Assembly (NCBI GenBank): GCA_963995525.1
Contig: OZ023205.1
Coordinates: forward strand, 67,476,417-67,540,416
Reading direction: 5' to 3'
Source: Escarpia spicata
Taxonomy: Eukaryota > Annelida > Polychaeta > Sabellida > Siboglinidae
DNA: 64,000 bases
Position 1 is the first letter of the stretch. Every line of letters begins with the position of its first letter. A program made the translations under genes and the position numbers. This document shows positions 10,260 to 21,343 of the stretch, one piece after another. The notes under the pieces are model-generated. The model did no database searches, was not told the DNA's origin, and was given only the letters and a program-made list of their open reading frames with translations.

Positions 10260-11230
10260 TGCAAAGTAGGAGTACATAACAACATTTATGCTTTCTTATG
10301 CTCATCATGTTTGGATTGTGTTCTACAGCATATTCTTCCAAATTTGTTGAAACAAGTTTGTGTTCAGTGAACTATACTGGGATTAGTGTATAAAAAGGTG
10401 TCGACAAAGTTGCTTTTACAATAATTTTGGAAATTCATAAAATATAAATGTTCCACAAAATTCAACATGTTATAGGGATCTTCTTCATACACCATTGGTG
10501 ACTGAAAACAGTGTTTTAAAATATGCGTTACTTTTAAAGTTTATTTTATTTTATAACGTTATTTCCATCATACATTAGCCATTTTATTTATTATCGAAAC
10601 GGGAGTTCGACAAAAATAAATTCAATATCTTTTACTCAAAATGTTGGACAGAACAAATAATTATTGCACTCCCAGTACAAAATAAAACATGTTTTTACAC
10701 TGACGCAATATATTTTTATATTTTTCGACAATAATGTTATGCTCTTTATAGATCAAACTAAAATGTAATCTTATGTAAATAGCAAAATACAAACAACCTA
10801 TTCTATTTGAATACCGTAAATTACTGTGGTGATGTTTAATGTATTTATATTGCTTTTGGAAATAGCAGCTGGATTTATGGTGCAAATAAAATGGCTTATT
10901 GAATGTTTCTCGGCTTCAGTAAGTTTCTGTTATCTAAACGTTTCATTAATACTTCACTTCAAAATGTGTAGCCAGATATACCTAGTGAAAAAAGAACATG
11001 ATAGTACCATAGTTTTTATATTCCAACAAAAACAATGCCAATCATTCAATATGACATCGGCGTCTCCATCGGCGGATTCGTGCATGGAGAGGTGGTGTTT
11101 TTTCTTTTAAATCAATCCGTCTGTCATGAACTGTCGCTATGTTCATTCTCCGTTTATTCCATATATTTTCCTTTTTTTCTTTGCTGAATCTGTGACATAA
11201 ACAACATCTGGTCCACGTTTCATTTGGATA
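10260..11230. other. Intergenic, no recognisable feature
   Basis: AT-rich. The open frame at 10826-11110 shows no motif and poor composition for coding. Nothing else is visible. Confidence 0.5.
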
Positions 11231-11429
11231 ATTTTATCACTTCTTGGGTGTGGAGTGTCTACATGTGACTCCTGGTGCTAACCTGCTGGAAAGACTAAAG
11301 GCTGTGCTAAGAGTGACTGACCTAGACCATTTGGAAGAACAGTTATGTGAATATCGGTGCACACTTTGAAAATGGAATTTTAATGTGAAAAGTAGCCAGA
11401 TTTCAAGGGATTGTGGACATACCACCATT

Positions 11430-12195
11430 TATCGCCTTTGTTCTTCTATTCTATCTGTAATATTGGAGACGATAGTTGTGTTTACGGCTGTGCTCAAGTG
11501 ACCGTGAACCGCGATCGGAACGCTCATGTTCACGCTCAAGCGAACATCAGCATGGCAACTGCTACGATGGACAGTGTCGCTCCACCGAACAATGCCAACT
11601 GCAAACCACCGGCCCGTAAACATTGTATTGCTGAAGTGCAAACTACCAAACAATCGAATGTCATATGCAATGGCATACTGTGCTATTTATATAACAAAAT
11701 GGACAGCATGGTACACGACACGTTAATAAAACTATGTGCTTACCATTTTCCATCTGTCGAAATTGAAGCGGCAAAACAGACCCTGTATGAATGCGATGTT
11801 GTCAGGAATCTCGGACTGCGAGAGGGCCGTCGTCGGCAAGGACAACATAAAAAGAAGAACAACATTGAAGACATCCTCGTTCGCGGTCACAAACCTGTCC
11901 ACTCTGCCGCAGCTCGACGTCATCAACATCGACTTCGGATACATCCTGTCTGAATTTCGTGCGATGCAAGGAGAAATGGCGGACTTGAGACGTGATACGA
12001 CAGTCGTCAAATCGAGGGACTCAGACTCGCCGATCTGGCCTTAGCCGAAGGCAAAGCTCGCGGCAGAAGATCGGCAGACCAGCCTTGTTGATATGGCACC
12101 GGTATCCACCACTGAACCGAGAATTGTGTTGAATGACGTCAGCTCTTGAGTACTCGAGATACTTCCGTTCGACACCGTAAATCCACGTCGGCTAA
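11430..12195 (+). pseudogene. L2/CR1-like LINE ORF1, first segment (interrupted copy A)
   Basis: The frame at 11526-11880 encodes MDSMVHDTLIKLCAYHFP, VEIEAAKQTLYECDVVRN and KKKNNIEDILV. The adjoining frame (about 11877-12044) continues with SFAVTNLSTLPQLDVINIDF and YILSEFRAMQGEMADLRR. This arrangement (an N-terminal acidic helix domain, a basic stretch, 'FVA..L..LPP...D..D' and a coiled coil) is typical of ORF1 proteins of CR1/L2-like LINEs, which bind the LINE RNA. The frame change near 11870 is a frameshift. At 12195 the LINE is cut by a TAA-flanked element, and it resumes at 18047-18050. Confidence 0.6.
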
Positions 12196-12649
12196 TGCTG
12201 GCCGTACACCATATAACTTTTGTTGCGAGTTGCGTGTTTGATCAACAAACGTTGAGCAGTCGTGCAATGTACGATGGTCCGCAACTCAACAAAACTCGAG
12301 TCGCGTGTCGACTTAACCATGCACAACATTTGTTGAACCGATTCGAAAATTGAATCGCACCAACAAAAGATGCGTAGTGAACGATGTTGTTAGACGGGAC
12401 GTTGCGCAGAGTCGCGCAGTGTACGATGGTCAGTTGGTCAACAGCAATCTGTCGATGCTAGGGGCCAATGACAGCGTAGCAATTTCGACCGATACTGACT
12501 GCCTCAATTTCGTATTGCGTCGACTGATGGTAGGCTGTAGCTTGTCACTCCACAAGGTGATTAATCGCGACATGTTCACGAATGTAGACGTTCGCCCACA
12601 TTCGTCCAAATTTCGACGTCCTTCTAAAAATCAGAGCTGCCATGCACAG

Positions 12650-12982
12650 CAGTCGCTTCCGATATTCAAATACATTTCTATTTGCCGATGACATCAATAT
12701 ATTTAGAGCCATAACAAAGAGAGATGACCATGATACACTACAGCATGATTTCAGTATCCTAGAACAATCGAGCGACAAGTGGTTGTTAAAATTCCATCCC
12801 GATAAATGTTTACACATGTAAATTCGACAACATAATATAGGTGAAAACAAATATTTCATGACAACAAATAATGTCAAATATGATCTTGTCACCACAGATA
12901 AACAAAAAGATTTATGAGTAATTATTGATTCAAAACTTTCATTTGACGATCGCGTCAACCAAGTGGTTAATAAAGCAACCAT
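12650..12982 (+). pseudogene. LINE RT fragment, upstream half (interrupted copy B)
   Basis: The + frame reads FLFADDINIFRAITKRDDHD, QHDFSILEQSSDKWLLKFHP, DKCLHM, and after a stop VIIDSKLSFDDRVNQVVNKA. This covers the RT active-site region (ADD) and the thumb of an APE-type LINE of the CR1/Jockey group. It is interrupted at 12983 by the CsRn1-like Gypsy element and continues at 17274. Internal stops (for example after KCLHM) show it was already dead or decayed afterwards. Confidence 0.65.
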
Positions 12983-13119
12983 TGTAGCGGCCTAGTCAGT
13001 GGACTTGACCTCTTTCTTTGATCGCACCCTGACCTAGTTACGTGAACTCATGTGATCGACTACACGCATTACGTTCTGACGGAATAAAGTTGTATTCTTG
13101 TCAGTTTGTGTTCACTACA
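12983..13119 (+). repeat. 5' LTR of the CsRn1-like element
   Basis: 137 bp, TGTAGCGG...CACTACA with inverted TGTAG/CTACA ends. An 'aataaa' polyadenylation-type signal lies near its 3' side (ggaataaagttgtattc). Confidence 0.9.
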
Positions 13120-13310
13120 TTGGTGACCCTGACTATACCAAGACGGTATTTTGGTATGCAACACGCGTATACACACACGAACTAAACTGTAAGTTCACCA
13201 AACGTAGCATTACACGCGTATTGTGTATGTTGAACTGTGCGGCCTGTGTCTATTCAACCATTACGCACTCGGCACACCCGTCACTCGCACACACAACGTA
13301 AACAATCAGC

Positions 13311-13966
13311 ATGGCCGATACACACGCTGTCGGCCTCAAACTGCCGGTCTTCTGGGCCGATCACCCGCGGGTCTGGTTGCAGCAGGCAGAGGCGCAGTTC
13401 GCCTTGCGGAATATCACGGCCGACGACACGAAATTGTCGCGGCCTTAGATCAGACGACAGCTCTGCGCGTGATATATGTTTTAGAGGATCCGCCGCAGCA
13501 TGATAAGTACGGACATCTGAAGAGAAGGCTTACCGACATATTCGGACTATCAAGGCAACAGCGTGCAGATAGACTACTAGATATAGGCCTACAAAGTCTG
13601 GGTGACAGACGACCTTCACAACTAATGGACGATATGCTCGCCCTGCTTGGTTCACACAAGCCGTGCATGTTATTCGAGAGCATCTTTCTAAAGTGCATGC
13701 CAGAGGACATCCGCCTGCAACTAGCCACGGCTAATTTTGACGATCTACGGACTCTCGCCAAAACTGCTGACGAACTCTGGCAAGTTAGAGAGCAACCGGC
13801 TGTTGTTTTCTCTTCAGACACCCGTCGACCGAGAAACGCCAGAACAAAACCCGTGACGACACCGAGAGCAAATGTGTGCTACTACCATCGGCGATACGGC
13901 AACGCAGCCAGAAAGTGTAACACCCCGTGTACATTTGCGGCAAACTACCGATCCGGTCGTCATTAG
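13311..13966 (+). pseudogene. gag: gag of the CsRn1-like element, one frameshift
   Basis: The start at 13311 (MADTHAVGLKLPVFWADHP) matches the usual CsRn1/Mag gag start. It runs to a stop near 13446, and the remainder continues in the overlapping frame: HEIVAALDQTTALRVI, KRRLTDIFGLSRQQRADRLL, DDMLALLGSH, FLKCMPEDIRLQLATANF and ADELWQVREQ. The C terminus has [18 protein letters not shown], a C-x2-H-x9-C-x3-C cluster. That is the CHCC variant known from CsRn1 in place of the ordinary CCHC zinc knuckle. The product would be the capsid/nucleocapsid polyprotein packaging element RNA; here it is split. Confidence 0.8.
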
Positions 13967-16900
13967 TCGCTTCGGCGGCCGGCCAACTTAACAGCCTACT
14001 GTTCCTCGTGGACGGTCACTCTGCAAAACGATTCTTGGTTGACACGGGAGCAGCAGTCAGTGTTTTTCCCGCCTCCCAACAAGACATCGACAGTGGCTCA
14101 CGTACACCCTCTCTGGTCGCCGCTAACGGATCAAAAATTGCAACTTACAGAACCCGGAAGATGAAACTACGTCTAGAGAACCACGACTACACATGGCCTT
14201 TCATTCTTGCTGATGTAAAAACACCGCTTCTCGGAGCTGATTTCCTGCAGACGCATGGATTGTTGGTTGATTTCCAAAGCCAACGTTTAGTCAACGCAAC
14301 TTCGTTCACGAGTTCTACTCTCAAGCAATCCAACCAGCCGGCACTGTGTCTGCACCACGTCGCATCGGACGACCCGTACAAGCAGATACTAGATGAGTTC
14401 CCTGCTATCACTCGTCCAGAATTTTCCAGTCCTTCTGTTCGTCATGGTGTGGAACATTTCATCCCCACAGCCGGCCCGCCTGTGCACGCTAGAGCTCGCA
14501 GGCTACCACCAGATAAACTTGCTGTTGCTAAGGAGGAGTTCAAGATGATGGAAGAAATGGGGATCATACGAAGATCAGATAGCTCGTGGGCGTCTCCCTT
14601 ACACATGGTGCCTAAAAACTCCGGTGGTTGGAGGCCCTGCGGTGATTATCGAAGACTCAACGATGTGACAATTGCCGACCGATATCCGGTACCACACATT
14701 CAGGACTTCTCTTCACAACTTGCAGGCGCTACCGTGTTTTTCAAGATCGACCTGGTACGTGGCTACCATCAGATTCCGGTAGCTACAGATGACATTAGTA
14801 AAACTGCCGTTATCACGCCTTTCGGCCTGTTTTAGTTCCTACGAACACCATTCGGTCTCAAAAACGCAGCGCAAGCATTCCAACGCCTCGTGGACACTGT
14901 CTGCAGCGGACTCGAGTTCGTTTTTGTCTACTTAGACGACATTTTGGTGAGCAGTGCATCTGCAGAACAACACAAACACGAACAGTTTTCTACCGTCTGG
15001 CCTCCCATGGTTTAGTGATCAACGTGAGCAAATGCCAATTTGGAAAAACTACCATCGACTACCTGGGCCACCGGATCACAAGTCAAGGAGCTGTTCCATT
15101 GCCTGCTAAGGTAGAAGCCATCCGGGTGTTTACACGGCCTACAACTGTCAAAGGACTGCAACAGTTTGCCGGGATGGTGAATTTTTATTATCGTTTCGTC
15201 CCTAACGAAGCTCACATCATGCGTCCCATATATGATGCACTGGTAGGCAAGCCCGTGACCTTGCAGTGGTCAAACGACCTAGATGAAGCTTTCACGCCGC
15301 GAAGGAGGCTCTCGCACAGGCCACTATCTTCGTACACCCACATGCTGACAAGCCCATCGCACTCACAGTGGATGCCTCGGGAGCAGCAGTTGGCGCCGTC
15401 CTTGAGCAAAACCTTGGCTCCTGGAAACCAGTGGCGTTCTTTAGCCGCAAACTTCGCGCTGCCGAACAGAAGTACAGTGCGTTCGACCGTGAACTTCTAG
15501 CCGCGTACCTGGCTATTCGACACTTTCGGTATTTCCTGGAAGGGCGCTCCTTCGTCCTTTTTCACCGACTACAAACCGTTGACTTTTGCGATTTCCAAAA
15601 CCAGCGATCCGTGGTCCCCGAGGCAACAGAGACACTTGGCATACATCTCGGAATTCACCACAGACGTGCGCCACATAGAGGGCAAGAATAACACCGTAGC
15701 AGACACGTTATCCAGAGGTGAAATCTCGGCGATCATCTCACCTCATCCTGGTGTAGACTACAACGCGATGGCAGCAGCCCAACGAACAGACAAAGGTATC
15801 ACTTCCGTCCGAACAGCCACCACTGGCCTCGTCATCCGTGACATTGCATTCGGCAACAATGGCGAAATGACCTGCTGTGATATCTCCACTGGACGACCCA
15901 GACCACTCGTCAACGACACATGGCAGCACACAGTTTTCGATGCAGTCCACGGCCTCTCACACCCGTCAATCCGGACAACGAAGAAGATGGTCGCGGCTAA
16001 GTTTGTATGGCCAGGCCTTCAAAAACAAGTCGGCATCTGGGCAAAAGCGTGTCTCCGTTGTCAAGCATCTAAAGTGCATCGGCATACTACCGCCCCCTTG
16101 GACCAGTTTGTGCCAGCGACCCGCCGTTTTGATCACATCCATGTGGACATCGTTGGCCCTCTTCCACAGTCACAGTATTATCGCTACCTGCTCACAGTGG
16201 TAGACAGATTCACCAGGTGGCCTGAAGCAATTCCACTGGTTAATGCACAGACTATCACGTACGCGAAGGCTTTTGCATTCCACTGGATCGCCCGTTTTGG
16301 TGTTCCGGTAGGGTCACAATTTATTTCAGAATTGTGGGCGGCTTTGTCTCAACTAAACGGCACCCGTCTGCACAGGACAACCGCATACCATCCCCAGTCT
16401 AACGGAATTTTGGAACGTTTTCATCGTCATCTCAAGTCCGCTTTGATGGCTCGCCTCAATGGTCCCAACTGGATTGACGAACTGCCATGGGTTCTACTTG
16501 GTATCCGCACCGTACCCAAAGAAGACCTGGATTGTTCCTCAGCTGAGATGGTATATGGAGCCCCACTAACCGTTCCGGGTGATTTCCTGCCACGTGGTCA
16601 GGAAACGCAGGAGGCAGCGCAATTCCTTCCTCGACTCCGCGAGACAGTTCGCGGGCTAGCACCGCGACCTCCCGTCCCACACGGTACCAGACCGTCGTCT
16701 GTGCCAGCTACACTCGCAAACAGTTCTTACGTGGTCAGGAAACGCAGGAGGCAGCGCAATTCCTTCATCGACTCCGCGAGACAGTTCGCGGGCTAGCAAC
16801 GCGACCTCCCGTCCCACATGGTACCAGACCGTCGTCTATGCCAGCTACACTCGCAAACAGTGATAGTCACCGCCCGCCTCTCACACCACCTTATGAGGGA

Positions 16901-17116
16901 CCTTACAAGGTCTTGACGCACGGCGATAAGACGTTCCTGCTCGACTACGGCAATCGACAAGACAGCGTCAGCATCGATCGCCTCAAACCTGCATTCCTTG
17001 ATCCGGTGAAACCTGTTGAAGCTGCCAAACGAGCTCCTCGTGGTCGTCCAGCTACCAACGTGGAGACGAGATCCGGCCGCCTAGTCAGAGGTCCTGAACG
17101 CTATACTCCCCTATAA
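13960..17116 (+). pseudogene. pol: pol of the CsRn1-like element (PR-RT-RH-IN), multiply broken
   Basis: Order of domains: protease with [14 protein letters not shown] (DTG active site); RT with [36 protein letters not shown] and VFVYLDDILVSS (YLDD); RNase H with LTVDASGAAVGAVLEQ, SAFDRELLAAY and HIEGKNNTVADTLSR; integrase with the HHCC finger (HGLSHPSIRTTKKM...CLRCQ) and HVDIVGPLP...RTTAYHPQSNGILERFHRH. A stop interrupts RT at about 14833, with frameshifts near 14990, 15300 and 15570. In integrase the usual 'TSDRGSQF' reads VPVGSQF, so the second catalytic Asp is deleted. A 137-bp tandem duplication near 16593-16866 adds a further frame change. The C-terminal frame ends at 17116. Confidence 0.85.
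16593..16866 (+). repeat. 137-bp tandem duplication in 3' pol
   Basis: The block starting cgtggtcaggaaacgcagg occurs at 16593 and again at 16730. Both copies run through 'ctccgcgagacagttcgcgg' and 'ccagctacactcgcaaacag' with three or four differences. The period is 137, not a multiple of 3, so the duplication shifts the frame. Confidence 0.9.
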
Positions 17117-17136
17117 CGGGTGCTGGAGGGGGGTTG

Positions 17137-17273
17137 TGTAGCGGCCTAGTCAGTGGAATTGACCTCTTTCTTTGATCGCACCCTGACCTAGTTACGTGAA
17201 CTCATGTGATCGACTACACGCATTATGTTCTGACGGAATAAAGTTGTATTCTTGTCAGTTTGTGTTCACTACA
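17137..17273 (+). repeat. 3' LTR of the CsRn1-like element
   Basis: 137 bp, differing from the 5' LTR at two visible sites (a for c in gtggaattgacc; t for c in cattatgttc). Confidence 0.9.
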
Positions 17274-17710
17274 CCAGAATCACAAAAATAATCAGAAGAA
17301 CTTTTTAATTCTTAGATACACACACTTTCTTCCAACTATATAAGACTATGGTTAGATCCCACCTAGATTATGCAATTGCAGAATGTTATCCATATAAGAC
17401 AAAACATAAAATAGCCATAGAAAATGTCCAGAGATGAGCCACAAAAGTACTACCTGGTATGAGGTATCATATATTGAAAGACTTAAATTACTTAAGTTAC
17501 CCACATTAGCATATTGAAGATTAAGAGGATTACATCATTGAAGTCTATAAAATAATGCATAACGTATATGATAAAAAATCCGCACCAAACCTTCTTAAAT
17601 GGGAGGATGTGGCGTTACGATCGGGTAACAAACTATTCAACCAAAGAGTAAAACTAAACATAAGAAACCATGCATTCCCGCTTAGAGTGGCTGGACCGTG
17701 GAATAGTTAA
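17274..17710 (+). pseudogene. LINE RT fragment, downstream half (copy B)
   Basis: Continues the LINE interrupted at 12983: RITKIIRRTF, LYKTMVRSHLDYAIAECYPY, KHKIAIENVQR, KVLPGMRYHILKDLNYL, IIEVYKIMHNVYDKK and RNHAFPLRVAGPWNS. This is the C-terminal thumb/tail region of CR1/Jockey-type RT ORFs. Several stops and frameshifts are present. Confidence 0.65.
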
Positions 17711-18049
17711 CATTAAATACTGGAACCTGTAACCACAAACTTTTAATACTAGACCCCGAAGTCAAGAAGATCTGATCATTGGGGAACGAGTGGATCATGC
17801 GATTAGAACAGTCCTAAGGTAAGGTATATTCTGACGTACACGCCATTTTAACTTACTAATCACCCCCGCCCATTCATTGTACGATAAACACCACAGTACA
17901 ACCCCAGACGGCGCGCGTAAATGCAGTTCTACAACTTTTGTTGTGCAGTGTACAATGTCCCTATCGAACAACCTCAACACGACAAATTGTTGCTAATTGA
18001 TCAAACACGCAACTCGCAACAAACGTTGTACAGTGTACGGCCAGCATAA

Positions 18050-19420
18050 GACTATCCAGCGAGCTGCGAATGCTACAGGAAGCCGTGCGCCGGCTGCTCC
18101 GAAACAACCCAGAAAAACGACTGAGGACGACGGTTTCCAATTGGCGTCGGGTAAGAATATGCGGAAGAAAGGGAGTAAGGCTGTGATCTGCATGAGGAAA
18201 GGGCTATATGAACTCAAAATGAATGAAGGACGATTCCTGTCAGCTTTCATTTCGTGACTTGACCCCGGGGTCACAGAGGATGAATTGTCTCTGTATGTTA
18301 AGTCCGTGCACAATCTAGATGCAAAATGTGTAAAGCTAAAAACTAGACATGCAAGTTATGCATCTAATATCTGGGTCGCTTATCACCCGCCTGCATCAAG
18401 TACGACATATGGAACAATGTCGAATTTTTACGCTGAACTTGAGCAGCTATTCATCGAGGCATCCATCTCCGTTGTTCCTACTGTCATCATTGGTGACTTC
18501 AATGTTCATTTTGATGATACCCTCAAATCAGAACCACTTCGCACTCTATGTGAATCGTTCAATCTAACTCAACATATACATTCGCCAACGCACCAAACTG
18601 GACATATATTGGATCTTGTGATCAGTCAAACTGATGACGACTTCATTACTTCCGTTACTGTGCATCCTGACTCTCTGTCTGACCAACATCGCATTGAACT
18701 CACACTACGAGCACTGAAGCCTGCAGTAAAAACTAAGACGATTGCAAAGCGGAATTTCAGGAATATTGAAACAGATGCCCTCCGAAACGATATCGAGTCT
18801 GCATGTGCTGACATGACATTGCGTACTTGCGCGAATGATCGACAAGCAGAGGATTTGGTGGAGATGTACAACACCTGTCTCACTGAATTGAATGCCTTGA
18901 CAAACATGCCCCGTTACTCAATGTGAAAGTAAGAGACAGCACACCACATCCCTGGTACGACTCTGACATCGACGACGCCAGGGATAAGAAGCGGAAACGG
19001 GAGAATGTGTGGAGAAGAACTAAACTGGAGATTCATCGGCAATTACATGTCACCGCTCGTGAAGAATGCACTGCTTTTATATCAGCACGCAAAACGGATT
19101 ATTATCAAAACCGCCTGGAGAAGGCAAACAACAAAACCATGTTTTGATTACTGAGATCGCTTGATGGCCACCGCATACAGGAACACCCTGAATTCCACTT
19201 GACGGCCCAAAGATGCGAACAATTTTCACGTTTCTTTAGTGAAAAGCTCCTGTCAGGTCTGCAGTGTTTCAACATCATCGATAGGCCAACAGATGAAAGA
19301 CGTTGTTTCACTGACAGTATCCATGCGTTTGATCCAACAACGAACACAAAGATCACAGCGATTTGTGGTACTACTGGCAAAACGTGCGCGTTGGATCCTC
19401 TGCCTGCAATTTAGCTAAGA
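18050..19420 (+). pseudogene. LINE copy A resumed: end of ORF1 fused to endonuclease C-terminal half
   Basis: After the TAA duplication the ORF1 of copy A continues: RAANATGSRAPAAPKQPRKT, a stop after LSAFIS, then VTEDELSLYVKSVHNLDAKC and VKLKTRHASYAS. At about 18365 it passes without a break into NIWVAYHPPASSTTYGTMSN, VVPTVIIGDFNVHFDD (the GDFN motif of AP-type endonucleases), LTQHIHSPTHQTGHILDLVI and LSDQHRIELTL (the SDHxxI-like end). The N-terminal half of the endonuclease, with its first catalytic residues, is missing, so a deletion has joined ORF1 to ORF2. The RT linker follows to about 19420. Confidence 0.7.
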
Positions 19421-19426
19421 GACAAT

Positions 19427-21028
19427 ATGACAAGTATTGTGTCTGTCATCACACGGATTACAAATGCTTTGCTGGACGAGGCAGTCATGCCAAAGTCGCT
19501 GAAGCATGCAATTGTCCGTCCGCTTTTGAAGACACCATCACTTGACAAAGACATTCTGAGCAGTTATCGACCTGTGAGTAACCTTACACAATTATCCAAA
19601 GTAACTGAGAAAGTGGTCGCGCTTAGGATAATGACGCATGTGTCTGACCCGCAAATGGTTGAGTGCTTTCAGTCGGCGTATCGAAAAAAACATTCGACCG
19701 AAACCGCGCTACTGTACGTTACAAGTGCCATCAAAACAGCCATGGACAATAAACAAGGAACCATCTTGGTTCTCGTTGATTTTAGTGCCGCCTTCATTAC
19801 TATCAACCATGACATCTTGATTAAGCGTCTACGTTTGCGCTATGGCTTTGTTGGAAAAGCACTGGACTGGATGACATCGTACCTGCAAGACCGGACGCAG
19901 CGAATTGTAATCGGTGACCAATCGTCGAGTACGTTAACGACAGGTGTCCCGCAAGGCTCCGTCCTTGGACCACTGCCCTTTTCATTATATGTCCAACCTA
20001 TCGGTGACATTATTCGAGCCCATGGACTATTTTTCCATCACAATGCTGACGACTTACAGATCTACTCACATTTCGACCTGAATCGTTCCGCTTTAACGGC
20101 TGCGGTTCAGCAAATGGAGGACTGTTTGGATGAAATAAAGAACTGGATGGCATGGAATTCTATGTGCATGAACGACGGTAAGACACTTCCGATTGTACCC
20201 AAGTCAGCGGATGCAATCGTTGATGACACTGTGATTCGCGTTGGTGGTTCTATAATTACAGCTTCACGATGTGTTCAAAGTCTCGGTGTCTTCATTGACA
20301 GGCACCTATATATGAAAAAGCAAGTGTCGCAAACTGTCAGCGCATGCTCATTCTACCTCCGCCACATAAATCAGATTAGCCGTTTTTTACCCAAACCAAC
20401 AAAGGAACGTGTAGTCAATGCCATCATCACATCGCGGATTGACTACTGCAACGCACTCTTGTACGGCACGTCTGCAGTTAACATCGCGCGTCTGCAACGA
20501 ATACACAACTCGGCTGCCAGACTGATCCTGCGTCGTCCACGTAGCGACAGCGCCACGCCCCTGTTACGCGAACTTCGTTGGCTGCCTTGTGCGCGCAGAG
20601 TGGATTACAAGATACTGGTACTCACGTACAAAGCCATGCACAATGACGCGCCCGTGTACCTGTGTGAACTCGTGCACCCATATCAACCGGCAAGAGCACT
20701 GCGCTCTGCGAGCAGTAACATGTTGGAAGTGAAGCGCACTCGTATCAAGGCTGGGGACGGCTCGTTCGCTGTAGCTGCTGCGTCCCTATGGAACATTTTT
20801 GTGTTTCATATTAGTGTCACTCTAGATGAACACTGCCCTCTACTAAAACCAATTTTAATAAGTTATCGTATTCGAATAATGGTTTTTCATTATTCCTCAC
20901 GTAAACTATTTTTTATCAAATGTTTTACTAAATTATTTATTTGTATTAATCATACATATATATATTTATTTATTAGTATTATTTTATATAGTTATTGTGC
21001 TAGATTGATTATTATTAATATTATTTAA
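19427..21028 (+). pseudogene. Reverse transcriptase of L2/CR1-like LINE copy A, catalytically altered
   Basis: A 533-codon open frame carries the RT core: SSYRPVSNLTQLSKVTEKVV, FQSAYRKKHSTETALLYV, VLVDFSAAFITINHDILI, GVPQGSVLGPLPFSLYV, FHHNADDLQIYSHF, NSMCMNDGKTLPIVP, LGVFIDRHLYMKKQV, SRIDYCNALLYG, LRWLPCARRVDYKILVLTYK and AGDGSFAVAAASLWNIF. The RT motif A aspartate is Ile (FSAAFI in place of FSAAFD), and YADD reads NADD. A long frame therefore survives around a probably dead active site. The last about 80 codons run into AT-rich 3' sequence and are not convincing protein. The family copies itself by target-primed reverse transcription. Confidence 0.8.
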
Positions 21029-21343
21029 TTCTGATGAATAACTGCTATTTATTTACTTCTTTATTTAGAAATTCTACATTATTCAATATGTATGTATTTA
21101 TTGATTTTATTCTTTACCACTAATATTTATTTTAAATTAATATACATATACATATTAATTGCAATTCTACCATTGTTATGTATTTTAATATGTTGTGAAG
21201 CTCCACGAACAATACTGGATGTGGCGCTATACCAAATAAAATATATTATTAATATATTATCTAATTGTAATGGTTTTAAAGGTTATATGCCTGTTTAAAA
21301 TGATGTATTAATTAATTGTGATATTCTATGTTTACAGGACCTT

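Larger units (their letters stand above)
12983..17273 (+). mobile_element. CsRn1/Mag-like Ty3/Gypsy LTR retrotransposon
   Basis: Two 137-bp LTRs (12983-13119 and 17137-17273) begin TGTAGCGGCC and end TTCACTACA. They differ at only two positions that I can see, which indicates a recent insertion. A primer-binding-like site TGGTGACCCTGAC follows the left LTR at 13121, resembling the tRNA-Trp primer site reported for CsRn1. A purine tract (ggtgctggaggggggt) precedes the right LTR. Flanks are CCAT / CCAG, compatible with a 4-bp duplication carrying one mutation, and they restore the LINE frame (A-T-R-I-T-K). Gag and pol are both broken by several frameshifts and a stop, so this copy cannot be autonomous. 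Confidence 0.85.
12196..18046. mobile_element. TAA-flanked terminal-inverted-repeat element (PIF/Harbinger-like, non-autonomous)
   Basis: Left end TGCTGGCCGTACAC (12196) and right end GTGTACGGCCAGCA (ending at 18046) are inverted. The match extends through 'ttgttgcgagttgcgtgttt' and 'gatcaa', about 50 bp. Both sides are flanked by TAA (12193-12195 and 18047-18049), the 3-bp T-W-A duplication known for PIF/Harbinger. The left subterminal region repeats 'gtacgatggtc' motifs. I see no transposase or Myb-like gene, so it is either a non-autonomous derivative or its genes were replaced by the nested LINE and Gypsy insertions. Confidence 0.65.

Noticed and set aside
11250..11368. Short open segment (LLERLKAVLRVTDLDHLEEQ)
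   Set aside because: Protein-like composition, but only about 38 codons, with no flanking exon or known family; possibly the tail of another relic.
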